Below are positions 1-9,872 of a stretch of 40,063 nucleotides of DNA, piece by piece. The position numbers and the translations under genes were made by a program. The first letter of the stretch is position 1. Every line of letters starts with the position of its first letter. The notes below the pieces were generated by a model. That model saw nothing but the letters and a program-made list of their open reading frames with translations, made no database searches and was not told the DNA's origin. This stretch comes from Lachnospiraceae bacterium (lineage in GTDB: Bacteria > Bacillota > Clostridia > Lachnospirales > Lachnospiraceae), in the NCBI GenBank assembly GCA_021205305.1, contig JAJPXU010000048.1, positions 41,218 through 81,280 on the forward strand. Reading direction: 5' to 3'.

Positions 1-99
1 AAATGCTTGTAAACATTCCATTTATGTTAACCGGTTGCTTTTGTAATCCGTTGAAAACCCGGCCTAAAGCATTGATTTTGCGGTGACGACGGCCGCGGT

Positions 100-486
100 A
101 TGCTGACCAATACCGTCGAAAAAGGCAAGATCTGCACCATCAAAATGCGGATCCTTTTCCATGAAGATTTGCAGGAACCGGTCGCCGCATTTACGATCAA
201 AGACATGAAAGGAACGGAGATTACCGGCACCAATACCATGTACGAGAAAGTTGCGCTGCCCGCCAAAGCCGGAAGTGTCGCAGAAGTCGAGTTTACCCAG
301 GAGATGAACTTACAGGGTGGAAACTATCTGATCTCTTTTGGCTGTACCGGCTATATGGACGGCGAATTTCACGTTTTTCACCGGCTCTACGACGCCTGTA
401 ATATTACCGTGATATCCATCAAAGATACCGTTGGATTTTATGATATGAACTCAGAAGTAACTGTCACAACATCAATGCAGGCATAA
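100..486 (+). pseudogene. C-terminal (Wzt_C-like) domain of an ABC-type polysaccharide exporter ATPase, probably a truncated remnant
   Basis: Translation ...GRGMLTNTVEKGKICTIKMRILFHEDLQEPVAAFTIKDMKGTEITGTNT... resembles the Wzt C-terminal carbohydrate-binding beta-sandwich. No ABC domain is present, and the same frame has a stop (tga) at 73-75. Confidence 0.6.
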
Positions 487-574
487 AGCTTCCGCAGCAT
501 ATCTTTCATTGCCGCTACCATCCGGAAGTGCGTACGATTAACGAGACAAAGCGAATGCAGGAGGAGTTGATATT

Positions 575-1513
575 ATGCAGGAAAAAATTGGCAGCGTCAT
601 CCTTGATGACACCTGCTACCCCGGTGAAGACCGCTACAGCGACGGAGCCATAGAACACAAGCTCCTCGACATCGCAAAGAGCTGTAAAAGCGAGGCAGAC
701 TATAATGCAGCGATCGCCAGGGAAAAAAGCTGGCCTGTGATGTACCATTTTTCTCACATCCGCCACAATCTTCTCTCCTGGGTACCCATTACGAAACAGG
801 ATACGGTACTGGAGATCGGTGCCGGCTGCGGGGCTGTCACCGGTGCGCTCGCCCAAAAGGCCGGGAGCGTCACCTGCGTGGAGCTTTCCCGGCAGCGCAG
901 TCTCATCAATGCCTGGCGAAACCGCGATTATGATAACATTACCATCTTACTGGGCGCGTTCGAAGATATCGAAAAACGTCTCACCGAAAAATACAATTAC
1001 ATCACCCTGATCGGAGTATTCGAGTATGCCGCCCTATACACAAAAGAAAAAAATCCTTTTGTCAGCATGCTCTCCACAATCGCGCGCCATCTGGCGCCCG
1101 GCGGAAAGATCCTGATCGCAATTGAAAACCGGCTTGGACTCAAATACTGGGCCGGCTGCACGGAAGACCATGTAGGCAGGCTGTTTGAGGGACTGGAGGG
1201 ATATTCGCGCACGCCTGCGTCCGGTGTGCGCACCTTCTCAAAGCTGGAACTGGAGAGGCTTTTTGCGGAAGCCGGAAATTTCAAAGCCACGTTTTACTAT
1301 CCCTACCCGGACTATAAGTTTCCGTTTTCCATTTACTCCGACCGCTATCTTCCGCGCAAAGGAGACCTGAAAAACAACCTCAACAATTACGACCGCCGTC
1401 GGCTTCTTCTGTTTGATGAGGGAAAGGTATTCGACAGTCTCGTCGAAAATGGACTATTCCCGCAGTTTTCCAATTCTTTCCTTATTTTCCTGGAGATGGA
1501 GGAACGGCCATGA
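575..1513 (+). CDS. class I SAM-dependent methyltransferase
   Basis: 312-aa ORF with VLEIGAGCGAVTGAL motif I and a plausible RBS (aggaggag) upstream; overlaps the next ORF by 4 nt (ATGA). Confidence 0.85.
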   Translation: MQEKIGSVILDDTCYPGEDRYSDGAIEHKLLDIAKSCKSEADYNAAIAREKSWPVMYHFSHIRHNLLSWVPITKQDTVLEIGAGCGAVTGALAQKAGSVTCVELSRQRSLINAWRNRDYDNITILLGAFEDIEKRLTEKYNYITLIGVFEYAALYTKEKNPFVSMLSTIARHLAPGGKILIAIENRLGLKYWAGCTEDHVGRLFEGLEGYSRTPASGVRTFSKLELERLFAEAGNFKATFYYPYPDYKFPFSIYSDRYLPRKGDLKNNLNNYDRRRLLLFDEGKVFDSLVENGLFPQFSNSFLIFLEMEERP

Positions 1514-2736
1514 AAACGATCATCTATTCAAAATATTCCAATGAGAGAAGCCGGGCGTTCTCTATCCGCACGGATATTCTGGAACTGGAATGCAGCAATA
1601 TCCGCTGCGTCCGCAAAACCGCGGTGTACCCGGAAGGCAAAGAGCACATACAGGCGCTTTACCGCCATTATCAGGCACTTTCGGCCCTGACAGACGGCAC
1701 AAAGCTCTCCTGGAACCGCTGTATCCCGGTGACGGATGGCGTCGAGCTGGAATACATCGAAGGGGTTTCCCTGGAAGAACAGCTGCTCTTCACCCTGCAC
1801 ACGCAAGGCACAGACGCCTGTGCAAAGGAATTTCTGGACTGCCTGCGCTTCCTGCGCTCTCTTCACACCGGAGCACAGTTCGCGCCCTGTGAGGAATTCC
1901 GCCTGGTCTTTGGGGATGTCTCTCTTCCGGTCGGCACGGATTGCGCGCCGTGTACGGACATTGACCTGCTCTGTGAAAACATTCTGGTCTCGGACGGGCG
2001 CTGGATTGCAATCGACTATGAATGGAGCTTTGATTTTCCAATCCCCGTAAATTTTCTTCTCTACCGGATCATTCTGCATTTTACAGACAATGCAAACCGT
2101 GGGGAAGAATTCCGGCATTTTGATTTTATGGGACAAATGGGAATCACCGAGGAGGAAAAAAACGCTTTTGCGGCTATGGAAGCACATTTTCAGCAATATA
2201 TCCTCCAGAATCACGTCCCCATCCGGAATCTCTATCCCGAGATCAGCGAAGGCTGTTATATACCGGAGGATCATTTTGCGTCAGAAGATTTGCAGGTTTA
2301 TTTTGACTGCGGCGACGGGTTCCGCGAAGAGAATTCCATGCTTTACCGTATGCGCGAAGAACCGCTCCGGCACCTGCGGCAGGAAATCCCTCTTCCGGAT
2401 GGCCTGAAAGCCCTCCGGATTGACCCAGGCTGCCATGCCTCGATGGTGCATCTTAGTGAATTTCACTTCGATTCGCAGGCAGAACAGGCCGCTTTTTGCC
2501 TGCGCGAAGGTACTGTGAACGACGACTGGATTTATTTTTCGGAAGAAGATCCGAATATCTTCGTCACAGAAATCCCCCAGGGTGCCAAACACTTCCTCAT
2601 AGAATTCGAATCCTACCAGCCGGGGCAGGCTCCCGTGGAAGCGGCCAGTCAGCTGGTGAAAAAATATCAGGCGCTGAAGAATTCACGCCTGATTCGCTGG
2701 AAGGACACCGTGACCTCCGTCTTAAAGCCCTCATAA
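1510..2736 (+). CDS. hypothetical protein with kinase-fold-like motif (DIDLLCENILV...IDYEW), surface polysaccharide cluster
   Basis: 408-aa ORF translationally coupled to the methyltransferase; D-x5-N...DxE pattern resembles aminoglycoside/choline phosphotransferase catalytic motifs. Confidence 0.6.
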   Translation: MKTIIYSKYSNERSRAFSIRTDILELECSNIRCVRKTAVYPEGKEHIQALYRHYQALSALTDGTKLSWNRCIPVTDGVELEYIEGVSLEEQLLFTLHTQGTDACAKEFLDCLRFLRSLHTGAQFAPCEEFRLVFGDVSLPVGTDCAPCTDIDLLCENILVSDGRWIAIDYEWSFDFPIPVNFLLYRIILHFTDNANRGEEFRHFDFMGQMGITEEEKNAFAAMEAHFQQYILQNHVPIRNLYPEISEGCYIPEDHFASEDLQVYFDCGDGFREENSMLYRMREEPLRHLRQEIPLPDGLKALRIDPGCHASMVHLSEFHFDSQAEQAAFCLREGTVNDDWIYFSEEDPNIFVTEIPQGAKHFLIEFESYQPGQAPVEAASQLVKKYQALKNSRLIRWKDTVTSVLKPS

Positions 2737-2916
2737 TGAGTATTCTGGCTATTTGGGCTCGTTGCTTCACAGAAATCACCAAATATCTGCGCCAGCGCGT
2801 CTGCCTGACTTGCTGCTTCGCGGGAATAGCGTCAATCTGGTCATGGTTTGGCTTGCAGCAGTCAAACAGAATTACATCCGTAACTATGAGAATTAATTTG
2901 GGAGAAAACCAAAATC

Positions 2917-5439
2917 ATGAGTATAAAGAAGATAAAAATTGATCAGGAAATGTTTGGCTGGGAACCTGGCGGCACCTTTATCCTAAGCGGATGGAAGGTC
3001 ACAGGCCCCGGCGAATCAGCCATCTTCCAGGTATTGGATGAGTCTGACTCGCCGGTAGCGGCGGAATGTATCACGCTTCCGCGTCCGGACGTTGTCGGCC
3101 TTCACCCGGAATATGCCCCGATGCAGGCCGAACTGGACTTTCAAATCACCGTGCCTGACATAGAACGTTTTATAGAAGAACACCAAAAGCTAACGGTTCT
3201 GCTGCGCGTGGGCGGCACCAGCCGCATCCTCTTTGCACGAAGTACAGAAAAACTGAAAAAAGCTTACTACGATTCCTCCATCCAGTATTTTCTGGATGTC
3301 TGCGGATGCGTCGACAATGTAATTACCATCCGCGGCTGGATTGTAGATATTACTGGTGAATGCTTTCCCCAGATCACAGATGAAAATGGGAAGCCTTTGT
3401 CCATTCAGCCCAAACGCTCTATCCGCCCCGATCTGGTGGACGCCCTGCATCTGAATCCGGACTTTTACCAGGAACGCTCCTGGGGCTTTTCTTTTACCAT
3501 GCCCAGAGATGCGTTTCACGGTTCTGCTCTGCTGATCCGGATGCAGAATCCCTATACAGACAAATCCATCCGCCTCTCCACCCAGCGTCTGGCGTGGATG
3601 GGAACCAGCGCGGGCCGATGTCTGATTTTGCTTACCCGCTTCAGCCCCGGCCGTCTTTGGGGGGAGATCCGCCGCAAAGGACCAAAGGGTTTCCTTACAC
3701 ACCTGCGGAACGCAAGCATGCTCACTGACATTCCCTACGCAAACTGGCGCAAACAGCACAGTCTTAGCCGTGCACAGCTGCGCAGACAGCGGAAAGAACA
3801 CTTTCCTTATGAGCCCCTGCTCAGCATTGTCATTCCGCTTTACAATACGCCGGAACGCTATCTGCGGGAACTGCTGGATTCCATTCTCGCACAGACTTAT
3901 CCCCATTTTGAAGTCTGCCTGGCGGATGGAAGCACGCAGCCGGAGCCAGCCGCACTAATCGAAAAACAGTATAGCCGGGAACCACGCATCCGCCTGCTGC
4001 GCCTTGAGAAGAATGATGGCATTTCCGAGAACACAAACGCAGCAATCCGCATGGCAAAGGGAGAGTTTCTGGTCTTCTCTGACCACGATGACCTGTTGGA
4101 GCCAAACGCACTCTATGAACTGGTAAAGCGCCTGAATGAAAATCGGACACTGGATCTGATCTATACCGATGAAGATCTGACCGATGAAGGTTCCAGGCAT
4201 TTTAGCAATCCCCGCTTCAAGCCCGACTTCAACCCGGACTTTCTGCGAAGCATCAACTATATTTGCCATCTGACCATGGTGCGCACTTCCCTGGCATTTG
4301 ATGTGGGGCTTCTGCGGAAACAATGTGACGGCGCGCAGGATCATGATTTTCTCCTGCGCTGCATCGAAAAGACCGACCGTGTCAGCCATATTCCAAAGAT
4401 CCTTTACCACTGGCGCGCCTACAGCGGCTCTACCGCCGGCAACCAGGACAGCAAGCAATACGCCATTGATGCCGGAAAGCTGGCACTCACCGAGCATTAC
4501 GCAAGGCTGGGCTATGAAGCTGAGGTAGAGTATACCGATATCTTTATCATGTACCGGATGCGGCTGAAGGTAAAGTCTCCGCTTCCAATGGTCAGCATCG
4601 TAATCCCGAACAAAGACCATCTGGAGCTTCTGGACGCCTGCGTACAGTCCATTTTCGCCAAGACAGACTATGACAATTATGAGGTTCTTATCGTAGAAAA
4701 CAACAGCGAAACAGCGGAAACATTTGCCTACTATGAGAAGATGAAGCGTGCGCATGCGAATTTCCGCGTAGTCACCTGGCAGGGCGGCTTTAATTATTCC
4801 GCCATCAACAATTTTGGCGTCCGCCACGCGAAAGGAGAATATCTGGTCTTTTTAAACAATGACACCGAAGTCATCTCCCCCTTCTGGATTCGGGAAATGC
4901 TCGGATTCTGCCAACGGGAAGATACGGCTGCGGTAGGGGCAAAACTCTATTACGCGGACGGCCAGGTACAGCACGCTGGCGTAGTGATCGGCATCGGAGG
5001 CTTTGCCGGACATATCCATCCTTTCAGCAGCCGCGCGGATACCGGCTATCTGGGCCGTCTGAAGGCTGTGCAGGATATCAGCGCGGTCACCGCGGCCTGC
5101 ATGATGGTGAAACGCTCCGTCTTTGAAGCCATCAATGGCTTCGACGAAAATTTTGTAGTCGCACTAAATGATGTCGACCTCTGCCTGCGCATCCGTGAAC
5201 AAGGTTACCTGATTGTGATGGATCCCAATGTAGAACTCTACCACTATGAATCCAAATCTCGGGGATATGAGGACACACCGGAAAAACAGGAACGATTCCA
5301 AAAAGAGATCCGCCGCTTCCAAAGCCGCTGGAAAGACTTTCTGGAAGCAGGAGATCCCTATTATAGTCCGCATTTGACTCTCCTGGACGGAGGCTGCGGC
5401 ATCCGCCAGGAAGGAGAAGCAATGAACACAACGGAATAA
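2917..5439 (+). CDS. glycosyltransferase with two GT2 domains
   Basis: 840 aa; LSIVIPLYNTPERYLRELLDSILAQTYPHFEVCLADG and VSIVIPNKDHLELLDACVQSIFAKTDYDNYEVLIVENNS are two GT-A starts; FLNNDTEV and DVDLCLR motifs. Confidence 0.9.
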   Translation: MSIKKIKIDQEMFGWEPGGTFILSGWKVTGPGESAIFQVLDESDSPVAAECITLPRPDVVGLHPEYAPMQAELDFQITVPDIERFIEEHQKLTVLLRVGGTSRILFARSTEKLKKAYYDSSIQYFLDVCGCVDNVITIRGWIVDITGECFPQITDENGKPLSIQPKRSIRPDLVDALHLNPDFYQERSWGFSFTMPRDAFHGSALLIRMQNPYTDKSIRLSTQRLAWMGTSAGRCLILLTRFSPGRLWGEIRRKGPKGFLTHLRNASMLTDIPYANWRKQHSLSRAQLRRQRKEHFPYEPLLSIVIPLYNTPERYLRELLDSILAQTYPHFEVCLADGSTQPEPAALIEKQYSREPRIRLLRLEKNDGISENTNAAIRMAKGEFLVFSDHDDLLEPNALYELVKRLNENRTLDLIYTDEDLTDEGSRHFSNPRFKPDFNPDFLRSINYICHLTMVRTSLAFDVGLLRKQCDGAQDHDFLLRCIEKTDRVSHIPKILYHWRAYSGSTAGNQDSKQYAIDAGKLALTEHYARLGYEAEVEYTDIFIMYRMRLKVKSPLPMVSIVIPNKDHLELLDACVQSIFAKTDYDNYEVLIVENNSETAETFAYYEKMKRAHANFRVVTWQGGFNYSAINNFGVRHAKGEYLVFLNNDTEVISPFWIREMLGFCQREDTAAVGAKLYYADGQVQHAGVVIGIGGFAGHIHPFSSRADTGYLGRLKAVQDISAVTAACMMVKRSVFEAINGFDENFVVALNDVDLCLRIREQGYLIVMDPNVELYHYESKSRGYEDTPEKQERFQKEIRRFQSRWKDFLEAGDPYYSPHLTLLDGGCGIRQEGEAMNTTE

Positions 5440-5440
5440 A

Positions 5441-5480
5441 AAAACCTCCGGTTTCGTCTGTCAGTGAAACCGGAGGTTTT
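5441..5480. terminator. bidirectional intrinsic terminator between convergent GT2 and rfbB
   Basis: Perfect 15-bp inverted repeat aaaacctccggtttc / gaaaccggaggtttt, A-tract on one side and T-tract on the other. Confidence 0.9.
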
Positions 5481-5571
5481 CTGAAGCCTTTTTCTTTTTC
5501 GCCAGGCGCACAAACCATTCAAATGAAAAGCGCAAGTCTTCGTCCTGCCGTTCTGCGTCAATGCTTCTTTC

Positions 5572-6654
5572 TTATCTTCCTTTGTACATTTCGTCGTAAT
5601 ATTTCTGATAATCACCGCTGGTAACATTAGCCATCCAGTCTTCGTGCTCGAAGAACCAGCGGATCGTAAGCCGAATACCATCCTCAAACTTCGTCTCCGG
5701 CTCCCAGCCTACCTCCGCGCGAATCTTATCCGGAGCAATCGCGTACCGGCGGTCGTGTCCCTTGCGGTCCGTCACATAGGTGATCAGCTTTTCACTGACA
5801 AGCGCCTTGCGCGGATCATCATCCGGGAGCATTTCCTGCAGCGTATCCAGAATAATATGAATAATCTGAATATTCTGTCTCTCATTGTGCCCGCCAATAT
5901 TGTAGGTTTCAAACAGGCGCCCTTTCTCCTGTACCAGATCAATCCCCTTCGCGTGATCCTCCACATAAAGCCAGTCGCGGACATTTTTGCCGTCTCCGTA
6001 CACCGGGAGCGGCTTGCCCTGGAGCGCGTTATTGATAATCAGCGGAATCAGCTTCTCAGGAAACTGGTATGGACCGTAATTATTGCTGCAGTTCGTAATA
6101 TTTGCAGGAAAACGATACGTGTCCATATAAGCTTTTACCAGCATATCGGAAGAGGCCTTGCTTGCAGAGTATGGACTGTGCGGAGCATAGGGAGTCGTCT
6201 CATAAAAATACTCGCCCTCTTTTTCCAGAGAACCATATACCTCATCCGTCGAAACATGAAGGAACTTTTTCCCTTCCTTAAAAGTACCATCCGGAAGTTC
6301 CCAGGCTGCTTTCGCCGCATTCAGCATTACCAGCGTACCCAGCACATTGGTCTTTACAAAAACTTCCGGATCCCGGATGCTTCGGTCTACATGGCTCTCC
6401 GCTGCGAAATGAACGACGCGGTCAATGTCGTTTTCTTCAAAAATCCGGTTGATCGCCTCTGTGTCACAGATGTCAGCACGAATAAACGTATAGTTTTCCA
6501 GATTCTCCACATCACGCAGGTTCTCCAGATTTCCCGCATAGGTCAGCTTATCCACATTAATAATGCGAATCTCATCCCCATATTTGCGAAACATGTAGTG
6601 AATGTAATTCGAGCCAATGAAGCCGGCTCCTCCTGTTACAAGGTATGTTCTCAT
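5572..6654 (-). CDS. rfbB: dTDP-glucose 4,6-dehydratase
   Basis: MRTYLVTGGAGFIGSNYIHYM, YSASKASSDMLVKAY, SNNYGPYQFPEKLIPL. Start moved to 6654, which has GGAGG 6 nt upstream. Confidence 0.93.
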   Translation of the reverse strand: MRTYLVTGGAGFIGSNYIHYMFRKYGDEIRIINVDKLTYAGNLENLRDVENLENYTFIRADICDTEAINRIFEENDIDRVVHFAAESHVDRSIRDPEVFVKTNVLGTLVMLNAAKAAWELPDGTFKEGKKFLHVSTDEVYGSLEKEGEYFYETTPYAPHSPYSASKASSDMLVKAYMDTYRFPANITNCSNNYGPYQFPEKLIPLIINNALQGKPLPVYGDGKNVRDWLYVEDHAKGIDLVQEKGRLFETYNIGGHNERQNIQIIHIILDTLQEMLPDDDPRKALVSEKLITYVTDRKGHDRRYAIAPDKIRAEVGWEPETKFEDGIRLTIRWFFEHEDWMANVTSGDYQKYYDEMYKGR

Positions 6655-6686
6655 GATTATCCTCCAAGTTTTCTGATGTATATTTG

Positions 6687-6726
6687 TCCGGGGAAACGGC
6701 TCCACAGAAGCAGCCGTTTCCCCGGA
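6687..6726. other. perfect 15-bp inverted repeat / terminator-like hairpin
   Basis: tccggggaaacggct (6687-6701) and agccgtttccccgga (6712-6726), 10-nt loop; lies between the rfbB start and the polysaccharide deacetylase gene end. Confidence 0.75.
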
Positions 6727-6784
6727 GTATAACCTGTTTCAAGGCACTCACGCGGATGAATTTGCAGGGAACTGCTGCGAAGCA

Positions 6785-8431
6785 TCAATCATATTCCGAA
6801 CTCATCGTTCCGGCCGCATCTGTAAGCTCAGCCACAGTATCCGGCCGCAGCGGATCCCACACCGCACTCACATCAAAGAGATCCGCGAGATAATCGGCAT
6901 TGTAATACATCCGGTATCCGTCAATGTTTCTCCGTCCCATACGCATGGACGTGCCGTTAAACTGTACCCAATACTGAGTCGAATCCACACAGCAGAAGAT
7001 GTTGTACCCCTGCTCTTTCAGGTAGACATAATATTCATTGTCCTCTGAATACTCCGTCCAGTTGCTGATGTCCGCACCAAACGCAAAGATAATAATATCC
7101 GTCTCTCCGACAATCGTCTCGACATTATTCTTCCAACGCTCCGTGTCAGTCATCGTCCCATCCAGGCCTTTCACCATCGGATCAATATGCCCCCAGGTAT
7201 GGCTCGCGAATTCCCAACCATCGGCTTTCAGAGCATCCGCGACAGCTGTCGCCGTATCTACCTCATTCTGCCAGGCTTCTTCGTCAAAATCCGGATTTTC
7301 TTCCAGATATTCCTTTTGCCAGCTCGTAAGGCGGTCTTCATCACGCGTCAGGTAAACCTCATCTGTCCGGTAGCCAAGCACACCTTCATAGCCAGTCAGC
7401 GCAATCGTTCCCTTGTGTCCGTGATAAGAAAAATCCGGGTGCAAATCTACAAAGGTATCAATCCAGGGAATCAAATCATAATCACCAACGGAAACCGTGC
7501 CGTCATCCTCAATATATTCCGCTTTTACATCGCCGTTCTCATCCAAAACCAGCCGCGACGCAAACCCGTCTCCGTCCATATAATGATAATAATTCACATC
7601 ATCCTGTGAAAGTACAAACGGTATTTTCCCTTCCGGAAGCAGAATCTCTTTGCGGGTCACCGTTCCATCCTCGTTTACTTCACACATATCATGCATGCTG
7701 ACCATGACATAGCCTTCCTCATACATGATCTCCATGATCGAGGAAAATTCATCCATTGTTACCATATACTGGTTGTACCCTTCTGCGTAAAGGTCTCCGT
7801 CAAACGCTTTGGACGCATCCCAGATAATTGTATGGAAAAAGATGTGTGTCACCTCTTCCGGTGCCCACGAAACGCAGTTTGCCTTCGTTTTCTCATAACT
7901 GGAAGCCGCCTGCTGCAGCGTCTCGCTTGCCTCATAATATTCCGAAGCCTGCACACAGGCAATCGCTTCGTCATAATCATACATGGCAGCCAGGTTCTCC
8001 GCCTCCATCAGCACCGCGTCAATCTCCGCCTCCTCGGCGGTCGTAAATGTATCATCGTCATCTGTATCAGCAGCATCAGAGAGTGCTGTAGCCATCGTAT
8101 CCGTCGCGTCCTGGCTGTTTTCTGCGCTATCCGCATCTCCCGTCTCGTCCTGTGCCGTGACCAGAGCCTCGCCATCTTCCACTGTTCCGGAGCCATCCGT
8201 TTCTGCGCCCTCCTCTGACAAAGCCCCTGTCTCTGCTGTATCCGAACCGCTCTGTAACTGATTGCTCTGGGAAGTCCTCTTTACCACTTCGGGAACCACT
8301 ACTTCTTTGACCAGAAGCACTCCCATCACTACAAGAACCAGTATAAGCACCGATATGATGCATTTCATGATCAACTCATTTTTCCGTCTTTTCGTGCGCC
8401 GCTCCTGCGGATTATAATCCTGGTCTGTCAT
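6785..8431 (-). CDS. membrane-anchored polysaccharide deacetylase (NodB-like) family protein
   Basis: N-terminal TM (ISVLILVLVVMGVLLV), acidic low-complexity linker, then VTHIFFHTIIWDASKAF...IPFVLSQDDVNYY and ASHTWGHIDP. Start 8431 preceded by gaaggaggg. Confidence 0.7.
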   Translation of the reverse strand: MTDQDYNPQERRTKRRKNELIMKCIISVLILVLVVMGVLLVKEVVVPEVVKRTSQSNQLQSGSDTAETGALSEEGAETDGSGTVEDGEALVTAQDETGDADSAENSQDATDTMATALSDAADTDDDDTFTTAEEAEIDAVLMEAENLAAMYDYDEAIACVQASEYYEASETLQQAASSYEKTKANCVSWAPEEVTHIFFHTIIWDASKAFDGDLYAEGYNQYMVTMDEFSSIMEIMYEEGYVMVSMHDMCEVNEDGTVTRKEILLPEGKIPFVLSQDDVNYYHYMDGDGFASRLVLDENGDVKAEYIEDDGTVSVGDYDLIPWIDTFVDLHPDFSYHGHKGTIALTGYEGVLGYRTDEVYLTRDEDRLTSWQKEYLEENPDFDEEAWQNEVDTATAVADALKADGWEFASHTWGHIDPMVKGLDGTMTDTERWKNNVETIVGETDIIIFAFGADISNWTEYSEDNEYYVYLKEQGYNIFCCVDSTQYWVQFNGTSMRMGRRNIDGYRMYYNADYLADLFDVSAVWDPLRPDTVAELTDAAGTMSSEYD

Positions 8432-8490
8432 TTGTCCCTCCTTCAATCCATTCCACACTGTTTTTCTCTGTATCAAAACACCCTGCTTGT

Positions 8491-9069
8491 CTATTCAGGC
8501 AAACCCGCCAGAGTAAGCGAAATGTTCACAGACTGCGTCGTCTCCGCACCTGTTTCCACTGTCTGTACATCCTCACCGGCAGCCGTCTCCTGCTCGCTGC
8601 CATCCGCCTGACTGGCAGCCGTGTTCTGGTCTTCTTCCTGGCTGTCAGAGGAATCCTGACTCGTCATTGATGTCATCTCCGTTTCTGACTCTTCTTCCGT
8701 CTGGATCTCCTGCCCGGCGTCATCCTTCCCCGTAAGGGCGGAAAGCTCCGTCTCCTGCACATTCGTCCCCATACGCTCAGATCCTGTCTCCAGGCTGCCA
8801 TACCCCAACACGATCTCGTAAAAGATCGCAGCAATCAGTATCACAATCAATGCGAGTAATGCACCCCAGAGCAGACGCATTTTGGCATCCGTCTCCTCGT
8901 CCCTGCGCCTGCGTCCGGAAGATGCCGCAAGATGCTCCTTCGGCACCGTCCCGATCGGCTGCGCACGTCTGCTGCGCCTGCCCTCCTGCGGCGCCTCCTC
9001 AGGCTCACTTCCATCGGGATTCCCCGTATAGACACGGGAACGCCCAAGCGTCTTCTTCTGTTCATCCAT
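8491..9069 (-). CDS. hypothetical single-TM protein with acidic low-complexity extracytoplasmic tail
   Basis: Start MDEQKKTLGRSRVYTG at 9069; TM LLWGALLALIVILIAAIFYEIVL; Glu/Thr/Ser-rich C-terminus; same strand as and just upstream of the deacetylase. Confidence 0.6.
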   Translation of the reverse strand: MDEQKKTLGRSRVYTGNPDGSEPEEAPQEGRRSRRAQPIGTVPKEHLAASSGRRRRDEETDAKMRLLWGALLALIVILIAAIFYEIVLGYGSLETGSERMGTNVQETELSALTGKDDAGQEIQTEEESETEMTSMTSQDSSDSQEEDQNTAASQADGSEQETAAGEDVQTVETGAETTQSVNISLTLAGLPE

Positions 9070-9286
9070 GTCTTTTCTCCATTCCAAACCGCCGGAAACA
9101 AGATCCCCGCGTCTCCGGCAAATCAACCCAGCTGCCCGCCGCATTCCATTTTGGCAGGCCTGTAACAACTCCATTCATTCAATAAATGAGTATACCATGA
9201 CATCGGCTTTGTTTCAACGAGGCAATCTTATTTTTCTCTTATTTTTTCCACAAGTTCAGAACAGCATCGAACAGCAATTTCCCCAC

Positions 9287-9315
9287 TTTACGAAATTCGT
9301 TTCCAATGGTATACT
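9287..9315 (+). promoter_or_regulatory. putative sigma-A promoter for the DUF4364-fprA pair
   Basis: TTTACG (9287-9292), 17-nt spacer, TATACT (9310-9315); start codon at 9360. Confidence 0.55.
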
Positions 9316-9359
9316 AGGTTTCGCGTGGCATGGCAACACATTTAGAGAGGTGAGCACTG

Positions 9360-9872
9360 ATGTCTGAACCGATTACACTCTACAAACTGATCATTCTGTA
9401 TATGCTGGACAAGGCGGATTTTCCGCTGACGGACGCACAGATCTCTGATTTCATCCTGAATCAGGGCTATACCGATTATTTTACTCTTCATTCGGTACTC
9501 GGTGACCTGGAGGACAGCCAGATGATCCACAGCGAAACGATCCAGGACTGCGTATATTATACCATCAAGGATTCCGGCACGGAGGCGCTGAAGTATTTCC
9601 GCCACCGCATCTCGCCTTCCATCCGTCAGGAAGTAGACCGGTATATGGCAGAAAATAAAGTTCGGATGCGTGATGAGGTTTCCGTACTTGCAGATTATTA
9701 CAAAACGACGAGTGGGGATTACTCTGTACGCTGCCTCGTAAAAGAAAAATTTTCCAACCCAATCGACCTGACCATCACGGTCGCGACGGAGAGCCAGGCA
9801 AAAACCGCCTGCCGCCGCTGGCGCGAACACAGCCAGCGCATTTATCAATTCATTATGGAGGAGTTATTATGA
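9360..9872 (+). CDS. DUF4364 family protein
   Basis: 170 aa, MSEPITLYKLIILYMLDKADFPLTDAQISDFIL...; typical of the Clostridia family; RBS gagaggtg upstream. Confidence 0.85.
   Translation: MSEPITLYKLIILYMLDKADFPLTDAQISDFILNQGYTDYFTLHSVLGDLEDSQMIHSETIQDCVYYTIKDSGTEALKYFRHRISPSIRQEVDRYMAENKVRMRDEVSVLADYYKTTSGDYSVRCLVKEKFSNPIDLTITVATESQAKTACRRWREHSQRIYQFIMEELL

Noticed and set aside
515-2592. Long antisense ORFs opposite the methyltransferase and 408-aa gene (e.g. 1528-2274 minus)
   Set aside because: Shadow frames of GC-rich, codon-biased genes on the other strand; no recognisable domain and no RBS.
2737-2916. Possible small gene between the 408-aa and GT2 genes (148-aa ORF tail)
   Set aside because: The ORF mostly overlaps the 408-aa gene out of frame; the 180-bp gap shows no clear homology.
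3190-4827. Antisense ORFs of 238 and 290 aa opposite the GT2 glycosyltransferase
   Set aside because: The plus-strand frame has clear GT2 motifs; antisense products have no family signature.
5644-6732. 362-aa plus-strand ORF opposite rfbB
   Set aside because: rfbB on the minus strand is unambiguous; the opposite frame is a codon-bias artefact.
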